From an uncultured Alphaproteobacteria bacterium (lineage in GTDB: Bacteria > Pseudomonadota > Alphaproteobacteria > HIMB59 > GCA-002718135), in the NCBI GenBank assembly GCA_902572735.1, contig CACGGX010000011.1:1-64000 (forward strand): DNA of 64,000 nt, read 5' to 3'. Each line of letters begins with the position of its first letter. The stretch's first letter is position 1. The notes under the pieces are model-generated. The model was not told the origin of the DNA. It saw only the letters and a program-made list of their open reading frames with translations, and made no database searches. The translations under genes were made by a program, and so were the position numbers. Of the stretch, positions 21,123-32,603 are shown in pieces.

Positions 21123-21875
21123 ATGAATAATTACTCTGAAGAAGAATATAAAATTTTCAGCAGATTATTTATTTTAAAAGAATTTTCTGAAGAAAACCTA
21201 AAAAAATTATCAAATATAAAAATTGGTATTGTGGGTATGGGAGGTATAGGATGTCCTTTAAGTCAATATTTAGTCAATTCTGGAATAAAAGAATTGTTAA
21301 TAGTAGATGGAGACATTGTTGAAAAAAGTAATCTTAATAGACAGATTTTGTTTAATTTAAATGATATTGGAAGAAAAAAGGTTGATGTAGCAAAAAATAA
21401 ATTACAATTAATCAATACTGAATGTAAAATTCTTACTATTGATGAAAATATTAATTCTTTAAATTTAAATTCTTTAAAAGAATGTTCTATAATTGTTGAT
21501 GCAACTGATGATTGGTTAAGTTCTAAATTATTAAATGAATATTGTCTTAAAAACTCAATCAATTTTTTATATTCCTCTGCATTAAGACACGATTTACAAA
21601 TAATTCTTTTCAATAATTCAAATAAAAATAATCATCTATGTTTAAATTGTATCTTTCCTAATAAAGATGATGTTAATCTTCCTAGATGTGATTTAGTAGG
21701 TATTTCAGGCATTTCTGCAGGGTTAGCAGGTTTGATCGCTGCTCAAAAAATAATTAATTTCTATTTAAATTTAATTGATGAAACTAATATAATGACAATT
21801 TCTGATGGAAAAAAATTAAGCATTGATAATATTGTTATTAAAAGTAAACATGATTGTTATTTAAAATCAGTTTAA
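21123..21875 (+). CDS. ThiF/MoeB/HesA-family adenylyltransferase
   Basis: E1-like protein of 250 aa that would adenylate the C-terminal Gly-Gly of a ThiS- or MoaD-like sulfur carrier. The nucleotide loop is GMGGIGCP at 38-45, followed by VDGDIVEKSNLNRQILF and a VDATDDW segment. A CLNC pair (173 and 176) could hold half of the usual zinc site, but only one cysteine (HDC) is seen near the C-terminus, so the site may be incomplete. ThiF and MoeB cannot be separated here: no thiS, moaD or other thiamin or molybdopterin gene is adjacent. It appears to be in one transcript with ubiE-coaBC. Confidence 0.85.
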   Translation: MNNYSEEEYKIFSRLFILKEFSEENLKKLSNIKIGIVGMGGIGCPLSQYLVNSGIKELLIVDGDIVEKSNLNRQILFNLNDIGRKKVDVAKNKLQLINTECKILTIDENINSLNLNSLKECSIIVDATDDWLSSKLLNEYCLKNSINFLYSSALRHDLQIILFNNSNKNNHLCLNCIFPNKDDVNLPRCDLVGISGISAGLAGLIAAQKIINFYLNLIDETNIMTISDGKKLSIDNIVIKSKHDCYLKSV

Positions 21876-21914
21876 GTTAATTGATAAATACATAAAAAAA
21901 GTTTAATTAAAATT

Positions 21915-22421
21915 ATGAAACAAAATTCATTTACCTACGATCAATTAATTGATTGTGCAAAAGGTGTTCTTTTTGGAAAAGGGAATGCACAACTTCCAAT
22001 GCCTCCTATGTTAATGTTTGACAGAATTACTTCAATAAATGAGAATGGAGGAGTATTTGCTAAAGGTGAGGTTATTGCAGAATTAGATATTAAAGAAGAC
22101 TTATGGTTTTTTGAATGTCATTTTAAAGATGATCCAGTAATGCCTGGTTGTTTAGGTTTGGATGCTATGTGGCAATTACTCGGTTTTTATTTAGGATGGC
22201 TTGGTCAACCAGGAAAGGGTAGAGCTTTAGGGGTTGGTGAAGTTAAGTTTACCGGTCAGGTATTACAAAAAGTAAAAAAAGTAACTTATCATATATCTCT
22301 TAAAAGACTTATACTAAGAAAATTGATTTTAGGAGTTGGAGATGGTGTTTTAAAAGCTGACGGTGAAACAATTTATGAAGCTAAAGATATGAAAGTCGGT
22401 TTATTTTCACCTGAGAAATAA
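21915..22421 (+). CDS. fabA: 3-hydroxydecanoyl-[acyl-carrier-protein] dehydratase/isomerase
   Basis: Hot-dog dehydratase (168 aa) that forms trans-2-decenoyl-ACP and isomerises it to the cis-3 isomer, the entry to unsaturated fatty acids. The catalytic His69 is in [15 protein letters not shown] and Asp83 in [15 protein letters not shown], the FabA rather than FabZ signature. It heads a tight fabA-fabB-fabI cluster (gaps of 3 bp and then a 7 bp overlap). This is the standard alphaproteobacterial arrangement, although the irr-type regulator often found upstream is not here. Confidence 0.97.
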   Translation: MKQNSFTYDQLIDCAKGVLFGKGNAQLPMPPMLMFDRITSINENGGVFAKGEVIAELDIKEDLWFFECHFKDDPVMPGCLGLDAMWQLLGFYLGWLGQPGKGRALGVGEVKFTGQVLQKVKKVTYHISLKRLILRKLILGVGDGVLKADGETIYEAKDMKVGLFSPEK

Positions 22422-22424
22422 GTA

Positions 22425-23642
22425 ATGAATAGGGTAGTAGTAACAGGTTTAGGTATAGTATCATGTATTGGTAATAATCAATCGGATGTTATAGACAGTC
22501 TTAAAAATTTAAAATCTGGGATAACAAGTGCAGAAGAGTATGAAGAGTTTTCTTTTAGAAGTCTTGTACACGGTAAACCAAATATAGATATTAGTAACGA
22601 AATTGATAGAAGATTACTAAGGTTTATGGGTGATGGAGCTGCCTACAATTATATTGCGATGAAAGATGCTATAGACGACTCAGGGCTGGAGGATAGTGAT
22701 ATTTCAAATGAAATGACTGGTATAATTGTTGGTTCAGGTGGTCCATCTACACAAAATTTATTTAAGTCTTCTGAAATTGGGAAGAAGTCGGGTTCAAAAA
22801 AAATTGGACCATTTATGGTGCCAAGAGCAATGTCTAGTACAAATTCTGCAACTCTTGCGACTCCTTTTAAAATTAAAGGGGTTAACTATTCAATTACTTC
22901 AGCATGTTCTACAAGTTCACATTGTATTGGTAATGCGTACGAACTAATTCAGATGGGAAAACAAAACATTGTTTTTGCTGGAGGAGGGGAAGAGCTTCAT
23001 TGGACTTTATCAATTTTATTTGATGCAATGGGTGCTTTGTCATCAAAATATAATTCTACTCCAAACAAATCTTCAAGGGCATATGATGCAGATAGAGATG
23101 GATTTGTAATTGCTGGTGGGGGTGGAACTTTAGTACTTGAAGAATTAGAGCATGCAAAAGCTAGAGGTGCAAAAATATATGGTGAAATAACAGGATATGG
23201 AGCAACCTCAGATGGATACGATATGGTACAGCCTTCTGGAGAAGGAGCAGAAAGATGCATGAAACAAGCATTAAAAAATATTGATGGTAAAATTGATTAT
23301 ATAAATACACATGGAACAAGCACCCCAATAGGAGATGTAAAAGAATTGGAAGCAATTAAAAATGTTTTTGGTTCAAATATTCCTAAAATGAGCTCAACAA
23401 AATCTTTGACTGGTCATTCTTTAGGGGCAACAGGTGTGCATGAAGCAATTTATAGTTTATTGATGATGAAAAATAATTTTATTAGTGGTTCTGCTAATAT
23501 TGAAAATCTCGATGATAGTGCCAAAGATTGTAATATTCTTTTAAAAACTGAAAATGATGTTGATATTGAGCAAGTTATGTCAAATAGTTTTGGTTTTGGC
23601 GGTACAAATGCAACATTAGTATTTTCAAAATATCATGCTTAA
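22425..23642 (+). CDS. fabB: 3-oxoacyl-[acyl-carrier-protein] synthase I
   Basis: Condensing enzyme of 405 aa that elongates the cis-3-decenoyl intermediate made by FabA. The catalytic triad is C161 in [10 protein letters not shown]296 in [11 protein letters not shown] and H331 in [10 protein letters not shown]. The C-terminal [14 protein letters not shown] is typical of the family. Its position between fabA and fabI supports FabB over FabF. The stop codon region overlaps fabI by 7 bp. Confidence 0.96.
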   Translation: MNRVVVTGLGIVSCIGNNQSDVIDSLKNLKSGITSAEEYEEFSFRSLVHGKPNIDISNEIDRRLLRFMGDGAAYNYIAMKDAIDDSGLEDSDISNEMTGIIVGSGGPSTQNLFKSSEIGKKSGSKKIGPFMVPRAMSSTNSATLATPFKIKGVNYSITSACSTSSHCIGNAYELIQMGKQNIVFAGGGEELHWTLSILFDAMGALSSKYNSTPNKSSRAYDADRDGFVIAGGGGTLVLEELEHAKARGAKIYGEITGYGATSDGYDMVQPSGEGAERCMKQALKNIDGKIDYINTHGTSTPIGDVKELEAIKNVFGSNIPKMSSTKSLTGHSLGATGVHEAIYSLLMMKNNFISGSANIENLDDSAKDCNILLKTENDVDIEQVMSNSFGFGGTNATLVFSKYHA

Positions 23643-24408
23643 AAATAAAAAAGGTTTAGTATTTGGTATTGCAAATAATCATTCAATTGCGTGGGGAATA
23701 GCAAAACAACTAGCTGAAAATGGTGCTGAAATAGCCATTGGTTATCAAAATGAAATATTATTGAAGAGAGTGAAACCACTTTCTGAAGAAATTAATTCAA
23801 AAATATTAATAGAATGTGATTTCAATAATGATGACTCAATAAGCAAATCTGTAGAAATTATAAAAAAAGAATGGGGCACAATTGATTTTATAATTCATGC
23901 TGTTGCATTTGCAGATAAGTCAGAGTTAAATGGTAGATATATTGATACTACAAAGGATAATTTTATTAATTGTTTGGAAATATCATGTTTTTCTTTAACT
24001 AGTCTTGCTAGAAATTTTGAACCTATAATGAATGATGGAGGAAGTATTCTCACCCTTACTTTTTATGGGTCAAATAAAGTAATACCAAATTACAATTTAA
24101 TGGGAATTGCAAAAGCCGCTTTAGAAACAAGTGTAAAATACTTAAGTGTGGATTTAGGCACAAAAAATATTCGTGTTAATGCAATCTCAGCAGGACCTAT
24201 GAGAACAATTGCTGGTGCAGCAATAAATAATGCTAGAGAGGTGTTTAAATTTACAGAAGAACATTCAGCATTGAAACGAAATGCAAAACTAGATGAAATT
24301 GGTAAATCTGCTTTATACTTTATTAGCGATTTATCTTCTGCAGTTACTGGTGAAGTACATTATGTTGACTGTGGTTATAATATTATTGGAATGCCGAATA
24401 AGTTCTAA
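23635..24408 (+). CDS. fabI: Enoyl-[acyl-carrier-protein] reductase (NADH)
   Basis: Short-chain dehydrogenase-like enzyme (257 aa) completing each elongation cycle. The modified nucleotide motif [17 protein letters not shown] is FabI-specific, and the active site has Y144 (FYG), Y153 and K160 (NYNLMGIAK), the FabI Tyr-Tyr-Lys arrangement. The start is inside fabB, implying translational coupling. It runs convergently into the gdpD gene with a 4 bp overlap of stop codons. Confidence 0.96.
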   Translation: MLKNKKGLVFGIANNHSIAWGIAKQLAENGAEIAIGYQNEILLKRVKPLSEEINSKILIECDFNNDDSISKSVEIIKKEWGTIDFIIHAVAFADKSELNGRYIDTTKDNFINCLEISCFSLTSLARNFEPIMNDGGSILTLTFYGSNKVIPNYNLMGIAKAALETSVKYLSVDLGTKNIRVNAISAGPMRTIAGAAINNAREVFKFTEEHSALKRNAKLDEIGKSALYFISDLSSAVTGEVHYVDCGYNIIGMPNKF

Positions 24409-25160
24409 AATTTTCCCAATAAATCTATAGGATTATCTACAAAAATACTATCAACACCTATGGAGAAAATATCATTAGCGCTAGACAAATTTATATTTTT
24501 ATCTGAATAAACAGTTATTGCCATATTGGATTCTTTAATTTTTTTTATAATATCAGCAGTAACAAGATCTATATTTAATCCACAAATTTTTAAATCATAA
24601 TTAGTTGATATACCAATCAAATCATCAATATTATATTCTTTAAAATCATCTAATAAAAAACTACGTATAGATTGAGGGTAAAGTTTTGAAATTTCTAAAA
24701 TAGAAATCATATCAAATGAAGAGAAAAAAATATCTATTTGATTAATATTTTTTATAATTTTATATATTTGATAAACATTTTCTCTTTCAAAATTTTTATT
24801 GGGTTTTAATTCGATATTTAAATTACCATTATAATTAGTACACAAAATAAGAATATCTTCTAACTTAGGAACAAAAATATTTGTATTTTTTTTATAAAAA
24901 AATTTTCCCGCATCAAGTTTTTTTATGTTCTCATAATCATAATCAATTGCAAGCCCACTTCCATTAGTAGTTCTATCAAGTGTATCGTCATGCAATAAAA
25001 TTGGAACTCTGTCTTTAGTAATCTTAACATCTATTTCTACAAAACTTAAACCTAAATTGAATGCCTTTAAGATAGATTCTAAAGTGTTTTCTGGACACAA
25101 ATCTTTTACACCTCTGTGCCCAATTAATTTAGGTAATTTAAGCGTTTTCTTCTGGGTCAA
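24405..25160 (-). CDS. Glycerophosphodiester phosphodiesterase (UgpQ-like)
   Basis: TIM-barrel phosphodiesterase of 251 aa: [15 protein letters not shown] near residue 12, [29 protein letters not shown] for the metal site, and ELKPN further on. There is no signal peptide, so it is cytoplasmic like UgpQ. It would split glycerophosphodiesters from phospholipid turnover to glycerol-3-phosphate plus alcohol, which fits the phosphate-thrifty lifestyle seen later in the window. Its start overlaps pnp by 23 bp, so it belongs to the translation-gene transcript. Confidence 0.9.
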   Translation of the reverse strand: MTQKKTLKLPKLIGHRGVKDLCPENTLESILKAFNLGLSFVEIDVKITKDRVPILLHDDTLDRTTNGSGLAIDYDYENIKKLDAGKFFYKKNTNIFVPKLEDILILCTNYNGNLNIELKPNKNFERENVYQIYKIIKNINQIDIFFSSFDMISILEISKLYPQSIRSFLLDDFKEYNIDDLIGISTNYDLKICGLNIDLVTADIIKKIKESNMAITVYSDKNINLSSANDIFSIGVDSIFVDNPIDLLGKF

Positions 25161-27231
25161 CTGCTTTCATAGAAAGTTTTATTTTACCTCTTGAGTCAAT
25201 ATCCAATACTTTTACTTTAACGATATCTCCTTCACTAATAACATCTTCAACTTTCTCTACTCTTTCATTTTTTAATTGACTAATATGAACAAGACCATCT
25301 GTAGATCCCATAAAATTAACGAAAGCACCAAAGTCCATTATTTTTATAACTTTACCATCATAAATTTTACCAATCTCTGGCTCTTCGACAATACCTTTGA
25401 TCCATTCTAATGCATCATTTCCAGATTTTTGATCTACAGCTGCAATACTCACTAAACCTTCATCATTGATTTCAATTTTAGCTCCAGTTGTTTCAGATAT
25501 TTCTCTAATAACTGCTCCTCCTTTACCAATAACTTCTCTAATTTTATCTTTGTTTATTTGTAGATTAGTTATTGTTGGCGCGTATTGAGAAATAGATTGA
25601 TTAGGTTTATCAATTGCTTTAGCCATTTCACCAAGTATATGGAAGCGTCCATCTTTAGCTTGCGCTAATGCCTCTTCCATAATTTCAGCTGTGATACTAG
25701 TTATTTTAATATCCATTTGTAATGAAGTTATTCCTTCAGAAGTTCCTGCAACTTTGAAATCCATATCACCAAGATGATCTTCATCACCAAGTATGTCTGA
25801 TAATATTACATATTTATCATTCTCTTTAATTAAGCCCATCGCGATACCTGCTACTGGTCTTTCTAAAGGGACTCCTGCATCCATTAGAGACATTGAGGTA
25901 CCACAAACAGTTGCCATAGAGCTAGATCCATTAGATTCTGTAATTTCAGATACAACTCTATAAGTGTAAGGAAACTTTTCTTTTGAAGGTAACATTGGGT
26001 GAATAGCTCTCCAGGCTAATTTTCCATGTCCTATCTCTCTTCTACTGGTAGAACCTATTCTTCCAACTTCTCCAACAGAGTAAGGTGGAAAGTTGTAATG
26101 TAACATAAAATTCTCTGTATATTCGCCATCAATTGCATCTATTCTTTGCTCGTCTTGTCCAGTTCCTAAGGTTGAAACTACAAGAGCTTGTGTTTCTCCT
26201 CTTGTAAATAATGCAGACCCGTGAGTTCTTTCTAAAACTCCAGTTTCACACACAATTGGACGGACTGTTTTTGTATCTCTTCCATCAATTCTATTACCAG
26301 TATTAATTAATTCTCCTCTAACTATATCTTTTTCTACATTTTTTATTGCATCTGAAACCAATACTGGTGAGAGCGTTTCACTTACAAATTTTTCAGAAAT
26401 TTCATTTCTTAGTGAAGATAATTTTTCTGATCTTTTTTGTTTTTCAGTTATTTTATAAGCATCTATAAAATCTTTACCAAAATCTTCGTTGATCTTAGAA
26501 GGTAGATTTTTAATTTCTTCATCTTTTTCTTTAAGTTCCCAAGGTTCTTTTGCCGCTTTTTTAGCTAAGGAAATTATTGCTTCAATCACTGCTTTGTAAT
26601 TTTCTTGACCAAGAACTACTGCATCTAGCATTTCTTTTTCTGAAAGCTCGTGAGCTTCAGACTCGATCATTAGTACACCTTCCTTAGTCCCTGCCAATAC
26701 TAATTCTAGTTTTGAATTTGATAATTGACTCTTGCTCGGGTTAACAACAAACTCATCGTCTATAAAACCAATCTTAATTGCTCCGAGTGGGCCTAAAAAT
26801 GGCAAACCAGATAAAGTTAATGCAGCACTTGCTGCTACCATTGCTACAACATCTGAGTCATTTTCTTGATCATGTGATAATACAGTACACGTAACTTGAG
26901 TCTCATTTTTAAAATCTTTATGAAATAAAGGTCTAACTGGCCTATCAATTAATCGAGAGACTAATGTTTCTTTTTCAGTTGGTCTAGCCTCTCTTTTAAA
27001 AAAACCACCAGGTATTTTTCCTACAGAATAATATTTTTCTTGATAATTTACTGTTAAGGGGAAGAAATCCATATCAGGATTTGCTTCTTTTGCAGCAACT
27101 ACATTACACATAACTGTCGTACCACCATAAGTGGCTATAACTGTTGAGTCAGCTTGTCTTGCTATTTTTCCTGTTTCTAATTTAAGTTTTCTTCCAGCCC
27201 ATTCAATTTCAACATTTTTCACATCAAACAT
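25138..27231 (-). CDS. pnp: Polyribonucleotide nucleotidyltransferase (PNPase)
   Basis: Phosphorolytic 3'-5' exoribonuclease (697 aa) with two RNase PH domains, a KH domain (about 555-615, [12 protein letters not shown]) and an S1 domain (about 622-690, [27 protein letters not shown]). The catalytic second PH domain has [12 protein letters not shown] and [18 protein letters not shown]. It degrades mRNA with the degradosome. It follows rpsO by 23 bp, the order widely conserved in bacteria. Confidence 0.97.
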   Translation of the reverse strand: MFDVKNVEIEWAGRKLKLETGKIARQADSTVIATYGGTTVMCNVVAAKEANPDMDFFPLTVNYQEKYYSVGKIPGGFFKREARPTEKETLVSRLIDRPVRPLFHKDFKNETQVTCTVLSHDQENDSDVVAMVAASAALTLSGLPFLGPLGAIKIGFIDDEFVVNPSKSQLSNSKLELVLAGTKEGVLMIESEAHELSEKEMLDAVVLGQENYKAVIEAIISLAKKAAKEPWELKEKDEEIKNLPSKINEDFGKDFIDAYKITEKQKRSEKLSSLRNEISEKFVSETLSPVLVSDAIKNVEKDIVRGELINTGNRIDGRDTKTVRPIVCETGVLERTHGSALFTRGETQALVVSTLGTGQDEQRIDAIDGEYTENFMLHYNFPPYSVGEVGRIGSTSRREIGHGKLAWRAIHPMLPSKEKFPYTYRVVSEITESNGSSSMATVCGTSMSLMDAGVPLERPVAGIAMGLIKENDKYVILSDILGDEDHLGDMDFKVAGTSEGITSLQMDIKITSITAEIMEEALAQAKDGRFHILGEMAKAIDKPNQSISQYAPTITNLQINKDKIREVIGKGGAVIREISETTGAKIEINDEGLVSIAAVDQKSGNDALEWIKGIVEEPEIGKIYDGKVIKIMDFGAFVNFMGSTDGLVHISQLKNERVEKVEDVISEGDIVKVKVLDIDSRGKIKLSMKAVDPEENA

Positions 27232-27254
27232 AATTTTTATTTATCCTCTTTTTT

Positions 27255-27524
27255 TTAACCTCTAATATTTAATTTTTTTATTAAATCTGAATATTCAGAT
27301 TTATTTTTTTTAGATAAGTAGTTTAATAATTTTTTTCTTTTATTAACTAATGATACTAATCCTCTTTTTGAATGATTATCTTTATTGTGAGTCTTAAAAT
27401 GTTCAGTTAAATTTTTTATTCTTTCTGTTAAAACTGCTATCTGAACACCTGTTGATCCAGTATCTTTTTCATTTTTAGAAAATTCATTAATAAGATTTTT
27501 TTTATTTTCTTTTGTTATCGACAT
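27255..27524 (-). CDS. rpsO: 30S ribosomal protein S15
   Basis: The 89-residue primary 16S rRNA binding protein: [14 protein letters not shown], then [16 protein letters not shown] and [17 protein letters not shown], all standard S15 motifs. It lies between truB and pnp, 8 bp after truB. No leader structure could be resolved in the short upstream gap. Confidence 0.97.
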   Translation of the reverse strand: MSITKENKKNLINEFSKNEKDTGSTGVQIAVLTERIKNLTEHFKTHNKDNHSKRGLVSLVNKRKKLLNYLSKKNKSEYSDLIKKLNIRG

Positions 27525-27532
27525 CGGTTCTC

Positions 27533-28438
27533 CTATATTAATATTTTATTTGGTTTGAACAAATTACCATCTAATTTGCCAATTGAGACAATGTCTCCTT
27601 TCTTAAATAAAAAAATATTTTTTTTATCTAAGTTTATTGACGAAGGATTTATAATTTTTCTTTCATCAATTTTAATAGATCTTCCAAAAGATAAATTTTC
27701 AATATCTAATTTTTCTTCAATTTCATAAGCCAAGATGTCGTCCAGCATAGAAATTGTAGTGGAGATACAATTAATTTCTTCGTTCGTTTGTCCTATTTTT
27801 AGAAGATCGTCCAGTAAAATCGAATTTTTTTCAGTGAATTTACCTACTTTTGACCTTTTCAATGAAGAAATGTGACCATATGTTTTAAGATCTATGGCTA
27901 AATCACGAGCTAGGCTTCTGACATAAAAGCCCTGACCACATAAAATTTTAAATGATGTTTTGGTTATACTATGGTCAGTTATATATAAATCTTCGATAAA
28001 AACTTTTTTTGGTTGAATTGTAAATTTTTTATTTTCTCTAAATAATTTATAAGCTCTTTTACCATTAATTTTAACTGCCGAAACTTTTGGAGGTATCTGA
28101 TTTATATAACCAATATACTTAATAATTTTTTTTTCTATTTCTTTTCTTTTAGGTAAGTAATTTGATTCAAATAAAATTTTACCCTCAGCATCATCTGTTG
28201 TTGTTTGAACTCCCCATGTTACTACAAACTCATATTCTTTATTCATAGCACTAATATATGGAATTAGTTTTGTTGCTTTTCCAATAGCAATTGGTAAAAT
28301 ACCTTCTGCCATAGGATCTAAAGTGCCTGCATGACCAATTTTTCTGATTGAAAATTTTTTTTTGATAGAATTAATAGCTTTAAAAGATGTAATGTTTTTG
28401 GGTTTATATAAATTTATCCAACCCTGTTTTGAAATCAT
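27533..28438 (-). CDS. truB: tRNA pseudouridine(55) synthase
   Basis: Makes pseudouridine 55 in the T-loop of tRNAs. A 301-residue protein with the typical start [13 protein letters not shown] and the catalytic aspartate in [15 protein letters not shown]; further on are [14 protein letters not shown] and [12 protein letters not shown]. It shares one base with the rbfA stop codon and is part of the nusA-infB-rbfA-truB-rpsO-pnp operon. Confidence 0.96.
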   Translation of the reverse strand: MISKQGWINLYKPKNITSFKAINSIKKKFSIRKIGHAGTLDPMAEGILPIAIGKATKLIPYISAMNKEYEFVVTWGVQTTTDDAEGKILFESNYLPKRKEIEKKIIKYIGYINQIPPKVSAVKINGKRAYKLFRENKKFTIQPKKVFIEDLYITDHSITKTSFKILCGQGFYVRSLARDLAIDLKTYGHISSLKRSKVGKFTEKNSILLDDLLKIGQTNEEINCISTTISMLDDILAYEIEEKLDIENLSFGRSIKIDERKIINPSSINLDKKNIFLFKKGDIVSIGKLDGNLFKPNKILI

Positions 28439-28803
28439 TACTTAATATCTCTAATGACATTTTTGTTTAATAATAGATTTTCAATTTTTTCTGCCTCATC
28501 AAATGTATCATCTAAATAAAAAGAGAGTTTTGGTGTAAATTTTGAATTAATTTTTGCTTTTGATAGAAATTTTTGAAAAATATATTTTCTATCTTTTAAA
28601 ACTTCTAAAATTTTTGTTTTGTCTTTACCTCCAAGAGGCATAAAATATACGTTTGCTATCTTTAAATCCTTGGACATTCTAACAAATGATATTGTAATTG
28701 ATGAAGAGTTAATATTTGTGTCAAAAAAATCTTCTTTTAGTAAACAATCACTTAATAATGACCTTATTAGTTCGCCAAATCTAATTTGCCTCTGTGTATC
28801 CAT
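28438..28803 (-). CDS. rbfA: Ribosome-binding factor A
   Basis: Small KH-fold protein of 121 aa that assists 30S maturation and cold adaptation. Its start QRQIRFGELIRSLLSDCL and the ISFVRMSKDLKIANVYFMPLGG core match RbfA. It lies 12 bp after infB and overlaps truB by one base. Sequence conservation in this family is moderate; the operon position makes the assignment firm. Confidence 0.93.
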   Translation of the reverse strand: MDTQRQIRFGELIRSLLSDCLLKEDFFDTNINSSSITISFVRMSKDLKIANVYFMPLGGKDKTKILEVLKDRKYIFQKFLSKAKINSKFTPKLSFYLDDTFDEAEKIENLLLNKNVIRDIK

Positions 28804-28815
28804 TGTAAAAAAACA

Positions 28816-31056
28816 TTATAACTTTCTATTTGTAGAAACTTCTTCAAATGTTTCAATAATATCACCTACTTTTATATCGCTATAATTATCAAGCATTACA
28901 CCGCACTCAAAACCTGACTTAACCTCAGATACTTCTTCCTTAAATCTTTTTAGACTACTAATTTGTCCTTTATGAATTACTATGTTGTCTCTAAGAATTC
29001 TAATCTGTGATTTTCTAGAAATAAGTCCATCTTTAACCATACACCCTGCAATATTTCCAACTTTGGAAATATTAAATACTTCTCTAATTTCTACATTACC
29101 TGTTATATTTTCAGAGATATCTGGTTTTAATAAACCAGTTAAAAGATTTTTTACATCATCAATAAGTTCATAAATAATTGAATAATATTTAATGTCTACT
29201 CCATCTCTTTTTGCTATATCTCTTGCATGAGGTAGTGCTCTAACATTAAAACCAACAATAAAACCTTTACCGGAACCAGCTAATGTAACGTCACTCTCGG
29301 TAATTGCACCTACACCTTTGTAAATAACATTAACCTTAACTTCATCAGTTGAAAGTTTAGTTATTGAATTTTCAATTGCTTCTGCTGAACCTTGAACATC
29401 AGTTTTAATAACTACTGGAAGGCTTGTTGCTTCACCTTTGTTTATTTGAGCAAACATTTCTTCAACATTAGATTTTGCGACTGTATTTTTTTGAATTTGT
29501 AATTTACTTGATCTAAATTCTGCAATTTTACGAGCAATACCTTCGTTTTCAACTACAATAAAATCATCACCAGCTAATGGATTAGAATCGAATCCCAGAA
29601 CTTCAACTGGTACTGATGGCTCAGCTTGTTTTATATTTTTACCTTTATCATCGATTAAAGCTTTAACTTTCCCCCACTCAGATCCAGATACAAAAATATC
29701 ACTTACTTTTAATGTTCCTTTTTGAACTAGGACTGTTGCAACTGAACCTCTACCTTTTTCAAGTTTAGATTCAATCACAGATCCTCTAGCTTTTCTATCA
29801 GGATTAGCTCTGAGATTAATAAGATCAGCTTGTAAATGAATTGCTTCTTCTAACTTATCTAAATTTGTTCCTTTAGTTGCTGATACTTCAATATCTAAAA
29901 CTTCACCACTTAGTTTTTCAACAATTACTTCGTGACTAAGTAATTCATTTCTAACTTTATCAGGATCTGCTCCTGGAAGATCAATTTTGTTAATAGCAAC
30001 TATTATTGGAACTTCAGCAGATTTTGCATGAGCAATAGACTCAATAGTTTGAGGTTTAATTCCATCGTCAGCTGCAACAACAAGTATAATTATGTCAGTT
30101 GTTTTAGATCCTCTAGCTCTCATATTTGAAAAAGCAGCATGACCGGGAGTATCAATAAATGTAATTTTTTTGTTATTATTATTGATTTGATAAGCGCCAA
30201 TATGCTGAGTAATACCGCCAGCCTCACCAGAAACTACATTACTTTTTCTAAATGCATCCAGTAAAGAGGTTTTCCCATGATCAACATGTCCCATGATTGT
30301 TACAACAGGAGCTCTTTTTATAAGACTATCTTCTTTGTCTTCAAAATCTCTAATATCATTTAATACATCATCATCTTTAACTACAGTTACCTTATGACCT
30401 AATTCTTCTGCAACTAATTGAGCTGTATCAGATTCCAATGATTGAGTAGCGTTTGCCATAACACCCATTTTCATAAGAACTTTAACTACATCTGCTGTTT
30501 TTTCTGCCATTCTGTTTGCTAAATCTTGAACAGTAATAAAATCAGGAATAGATATTTCTCTAGATATTTTGGTTTCATCTTCATCATTTACTGATTTTAA
30601 TTTTTCTTTTTCTCTAGCTCTTTTTATTTTTGCTAAACTTGGAAATTTATCAAATTCTTGCTCTTCTTGTTCTAGTATTTTTTTCGCATCAGATTTACTA
30701 AAGTCATCTTCAAGAGGTCTTAAAGTTGATTTTTTTTGTTGAGTTTTTTTATCTATATTTTTTTTATTTTTATTTTCAAAACTTCTTGGTTTAGTAGGAG
30801 AGGAAAAGTTTGGTTGTGGTGAGGAACTAATACCTTGTCTAGGTGTTCTTAAACTAGATGACCCTCTAAAATTCGATTGAGTTGTTGATGAACTTTTCTG
30901 TTGATTGTTTTTATTTTTAAAAACGATTTGAATCGTTTTCTTATTACCACTACTATTAGACTTATCACCTGCTGGACCAAGATTCTTTCTTATTTGTAAT
31001 CTTCCTGTTGTGGAGAGTTTTAGTGGTTTTTTTTTGTTACCTTTGCTTTTATCCAA
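28816..31056 (-). CDS. infB: Translation initiation factor IF-2
   Basis: GTPase that places fMet-tRNA on the 30S subunit (746 aa). The first 150 residues are a Ser/Lys/Gln-rich low-complexity arm, then an IF2N domain (EISIPDFITVQDLANRMAEK), the G domain (G1 GHVDHGKT, G3 DTPGHAAF, G4 NKID) and the C-terminal IF2 domains. It starts 2 bp after nusA; the ylxR gene often found between them is absent. Confidence 0.97.
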   Translation of the reverse strand: MDKSKGNKKKPLKLSTTGRLQIRKNLGPAGDKSNSSGNKKTIQIVFKNKNNQQKSSSTTQSNFRGSSSLRTPRQGISSSPQPNFSSPTKPRSFENKNKKNIDKKTQQKKSTLRPLEDDFSKSDAKKILEQEEQEFDKFPSLAKIKRAREKEKLKSVNDEDETKISREISIPDFITVQDLANRMAEKTADVVKVLMKMGVMANATQSLESDTAQLVAEELGHKVTVVKDDDVLNDIRDFEDKEDSLIKRAPVVTIMGHVDHGKTSLLDAFRKSNVVSGEAGGITQHIGAYQINNNNKKITFIDTPGHAAFSNMRARGSKTTDIIILVVAADDGIKPQTIESIAHAKSAEVPIIVAINKIDLPGADPDKVRNELLSHEVIVEKLSGEVLDIEVSATKGTNLDKLEEAIHLQADLINLRANPDRKARGSVIESKLEKGRGSVATVLVQKGTLKVSDIFVSGSEWGKVKALIDDKGKNIKQAEPSVPVEVLGFDSNPLAGDDFIVVENEGIARKIAEFRSSKLQIQKNTVAKSNVEEMFAQINKGEATSLPVVIKTDVQGSAEAIENSITKLSTDEVKVNVIYKGVGAITESDVTLAGSGKGFIVGFNVRALPHARDIAKRDGVDIKYYSIIYELIDDVKNLLTGLLKPDISENITGNVEIREVFNISKVGNIAGCMVKDGLISRKSQIRILRDNIVIHKGQISSLKRFKEEVSEVKSGFECGVMLDNYSDIKVGDIIETFEEVSTNRKL

Positions 31057-31058
31057 TT

Positions 31059-32597
31059 TTAATCCTTATTTTGTTCTTCAGACCAGAAACTTCTTGCTTC
31101 CATTATCATATTATTTACAACTTCCTCATCAAGATCTAGTTCTTTTAAAATACCCTCTTCTTTATCTATAAGTTCAAAAGTTGCTAAATCAGCAAAATCA
31201 TTAACATTAAGAATATTGGATTTTACCAATTTTGCCAAAATACTATTATTCATACCTTTCAAATTCTTTAATTTTTCATCATTAATATTTTCTTCTATAA
31301 GTTTTTTGTCAGACTCTTCTTGATCTTTTACAAAATTTTTAGATCTATCGATTATCTCTTGCGCTAGTGTCGTATCAAAACCTTCTATTTTTTCTAAATT
31401 TTCTAAAGTTTCAGAAGCTATAGACTCAACTGACGTATAACCATCAGTAACAAGTAGTTGAGCAATAACGTCTTCAACATCAAGTGTTTCAGCTAATAAA
31501 ATACTTTTTTCTTTAAATTCTTGTTGTCTTCTTTCAGATTCTTCATCTTCAGTTAAAATATCTATTTCTAAACTAGTTAAGTTAGAAGCTAATTTTACAT
31601 TTTGACCTTTTCTTCCAATAGCTAAACTTAATTGATCATCAGGTATTACAACTTCTACTTTATTTTTTTCTTCATACAAAAAAATCTTACTAACCTCTGC
31701 AGGAGCAAGTGCATTTGCTAGGAAAGTGGCTTGGTTGTCTGACCAAGTAACTATATCTATTTTTTCTCCTTGCAACTCATTTACAACGGCTTGTACTCTT
31801 GAACCTCTCATTCCAACACAAGCACCAACTGGATCTATAGTAGAGTCTTCAGTAAAAACACTAATTTTCGCTCTTGAACCAGGATCCCTTGCAACACTTT
31901 TAACAGTAATAACGCCTTCATATATTTCTGGAACTTCTTGAAAAAATAGTTTTGATAAAAATTGAGGATGAGTTCTTGATAAGAAAACTTGGTAACCTTT
32001 AACATCATTTTTTACTTCATATATGTAAGCTCTTACTCTATCTCCATTCTTAAATGTTTCTCTTGGTATAAGTTCTTCTCTTTTTATTATTGCTTCACTC
32101 TTTCCTAAATCTATAATTAAATTTCCAAATTCTGTTCTTTTAACAATACCAACCGCTATTTCACCAACTTTATCTTTGTATTCTTCATATTGATTAGACT
32201 TGTCAGCTTCTCTTACTTTTTGAATAATAACACCTTTTGCATTTTGTGCAGCTACCCTTCCTAATTCAATAGGTGGTAATTTCTTTATAATAAATTCTCC
32301 TAAATTTATATCGGGATTAATTTTTTTTGCATCTTCTAAAAGAATTTGTCTAAATTGAAATTCTTCATCTATATTTTTAACAACTTCAAGATACGAATTT
32401 AAATCAATATCACCCGTAGCTCTATCTATGGAAATTCTTATATCAATTTCATTTCCATATTTTACTCTTGCAGCTTTTTCTAATGCTTGTTCCATTGCTG
32501 AAAAAACTGATTCTTGATCTATGTTTTTTTCTTGGGCTACATTAGAAGCAACCTGAAGCATTTCTTCTCTTATTACATTATATTTTTTTTTAGCCAT
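31059..32597 (-). CDS. nusA: Transcription termination/antitermination protein NusA
   Basis: RNA polymerase accessory factor of 512 aa: an N-terminal polymerase-binding domain, S1 (about 135-200), two KH domains (about 230-340, DPVGACVGMRGSRVQAV and LAIGRKGQNVKLA), and an acidic C-terminus with two helix-hairpin-helix repeats (about 360-505). It modulates pausing, termination and antitermination. A perfect intrinsic-terminator hairpin lies directly before its start codon (32604-32631), suggesting attenuation of its own transcription. The rimP gene usually upstream is not present. Confidence 0.97.
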   Translation of the reverse strand: MAKKKYNVIREEMLQVASNVAQEKNIDQESVFSAMEQALEKAARVKYGNEIDIRISIDRATGDIDLNSYLEVVKNIDEEFQFRQILLEDAKKINPDINLGEFIIKKLPPIELGRVAAQNAKGVIIQKVREADKSNQYEEYKDKVGEIAVGIVKRTEFGNLIIDLGKSEAIIKREELIPRETFKNGDRVRAYIYEVKNDVKGYQVFLSRTHPQFLSKLFFQEVPEIYEGVITVKSVARDPGSRAKISVFTEDSTIDPVGACVGMRGSRVQAVVNELQGEKIDIVTWSDNQATFLANALAPAEVSKIFLYEEKNKVEVVIPDDQLSLAIGRKGQNVKLASNLTSLEIDILTEDEESERRQQEFKEKSILLAETLDVEDVIAQLLVTDGYTSVESIASETLENLEKIEGFDTTLAQEIIDRSKNFVKDQEESDKKLIEENINDEKLKNLKGMNNSILAKLVKSNILNVNDFADLATFELIDKEEGILKELDLDEEVVNNMIMEARSFWSEEQNKD

Positions 32598-32603
32598 AGT
32601 TAT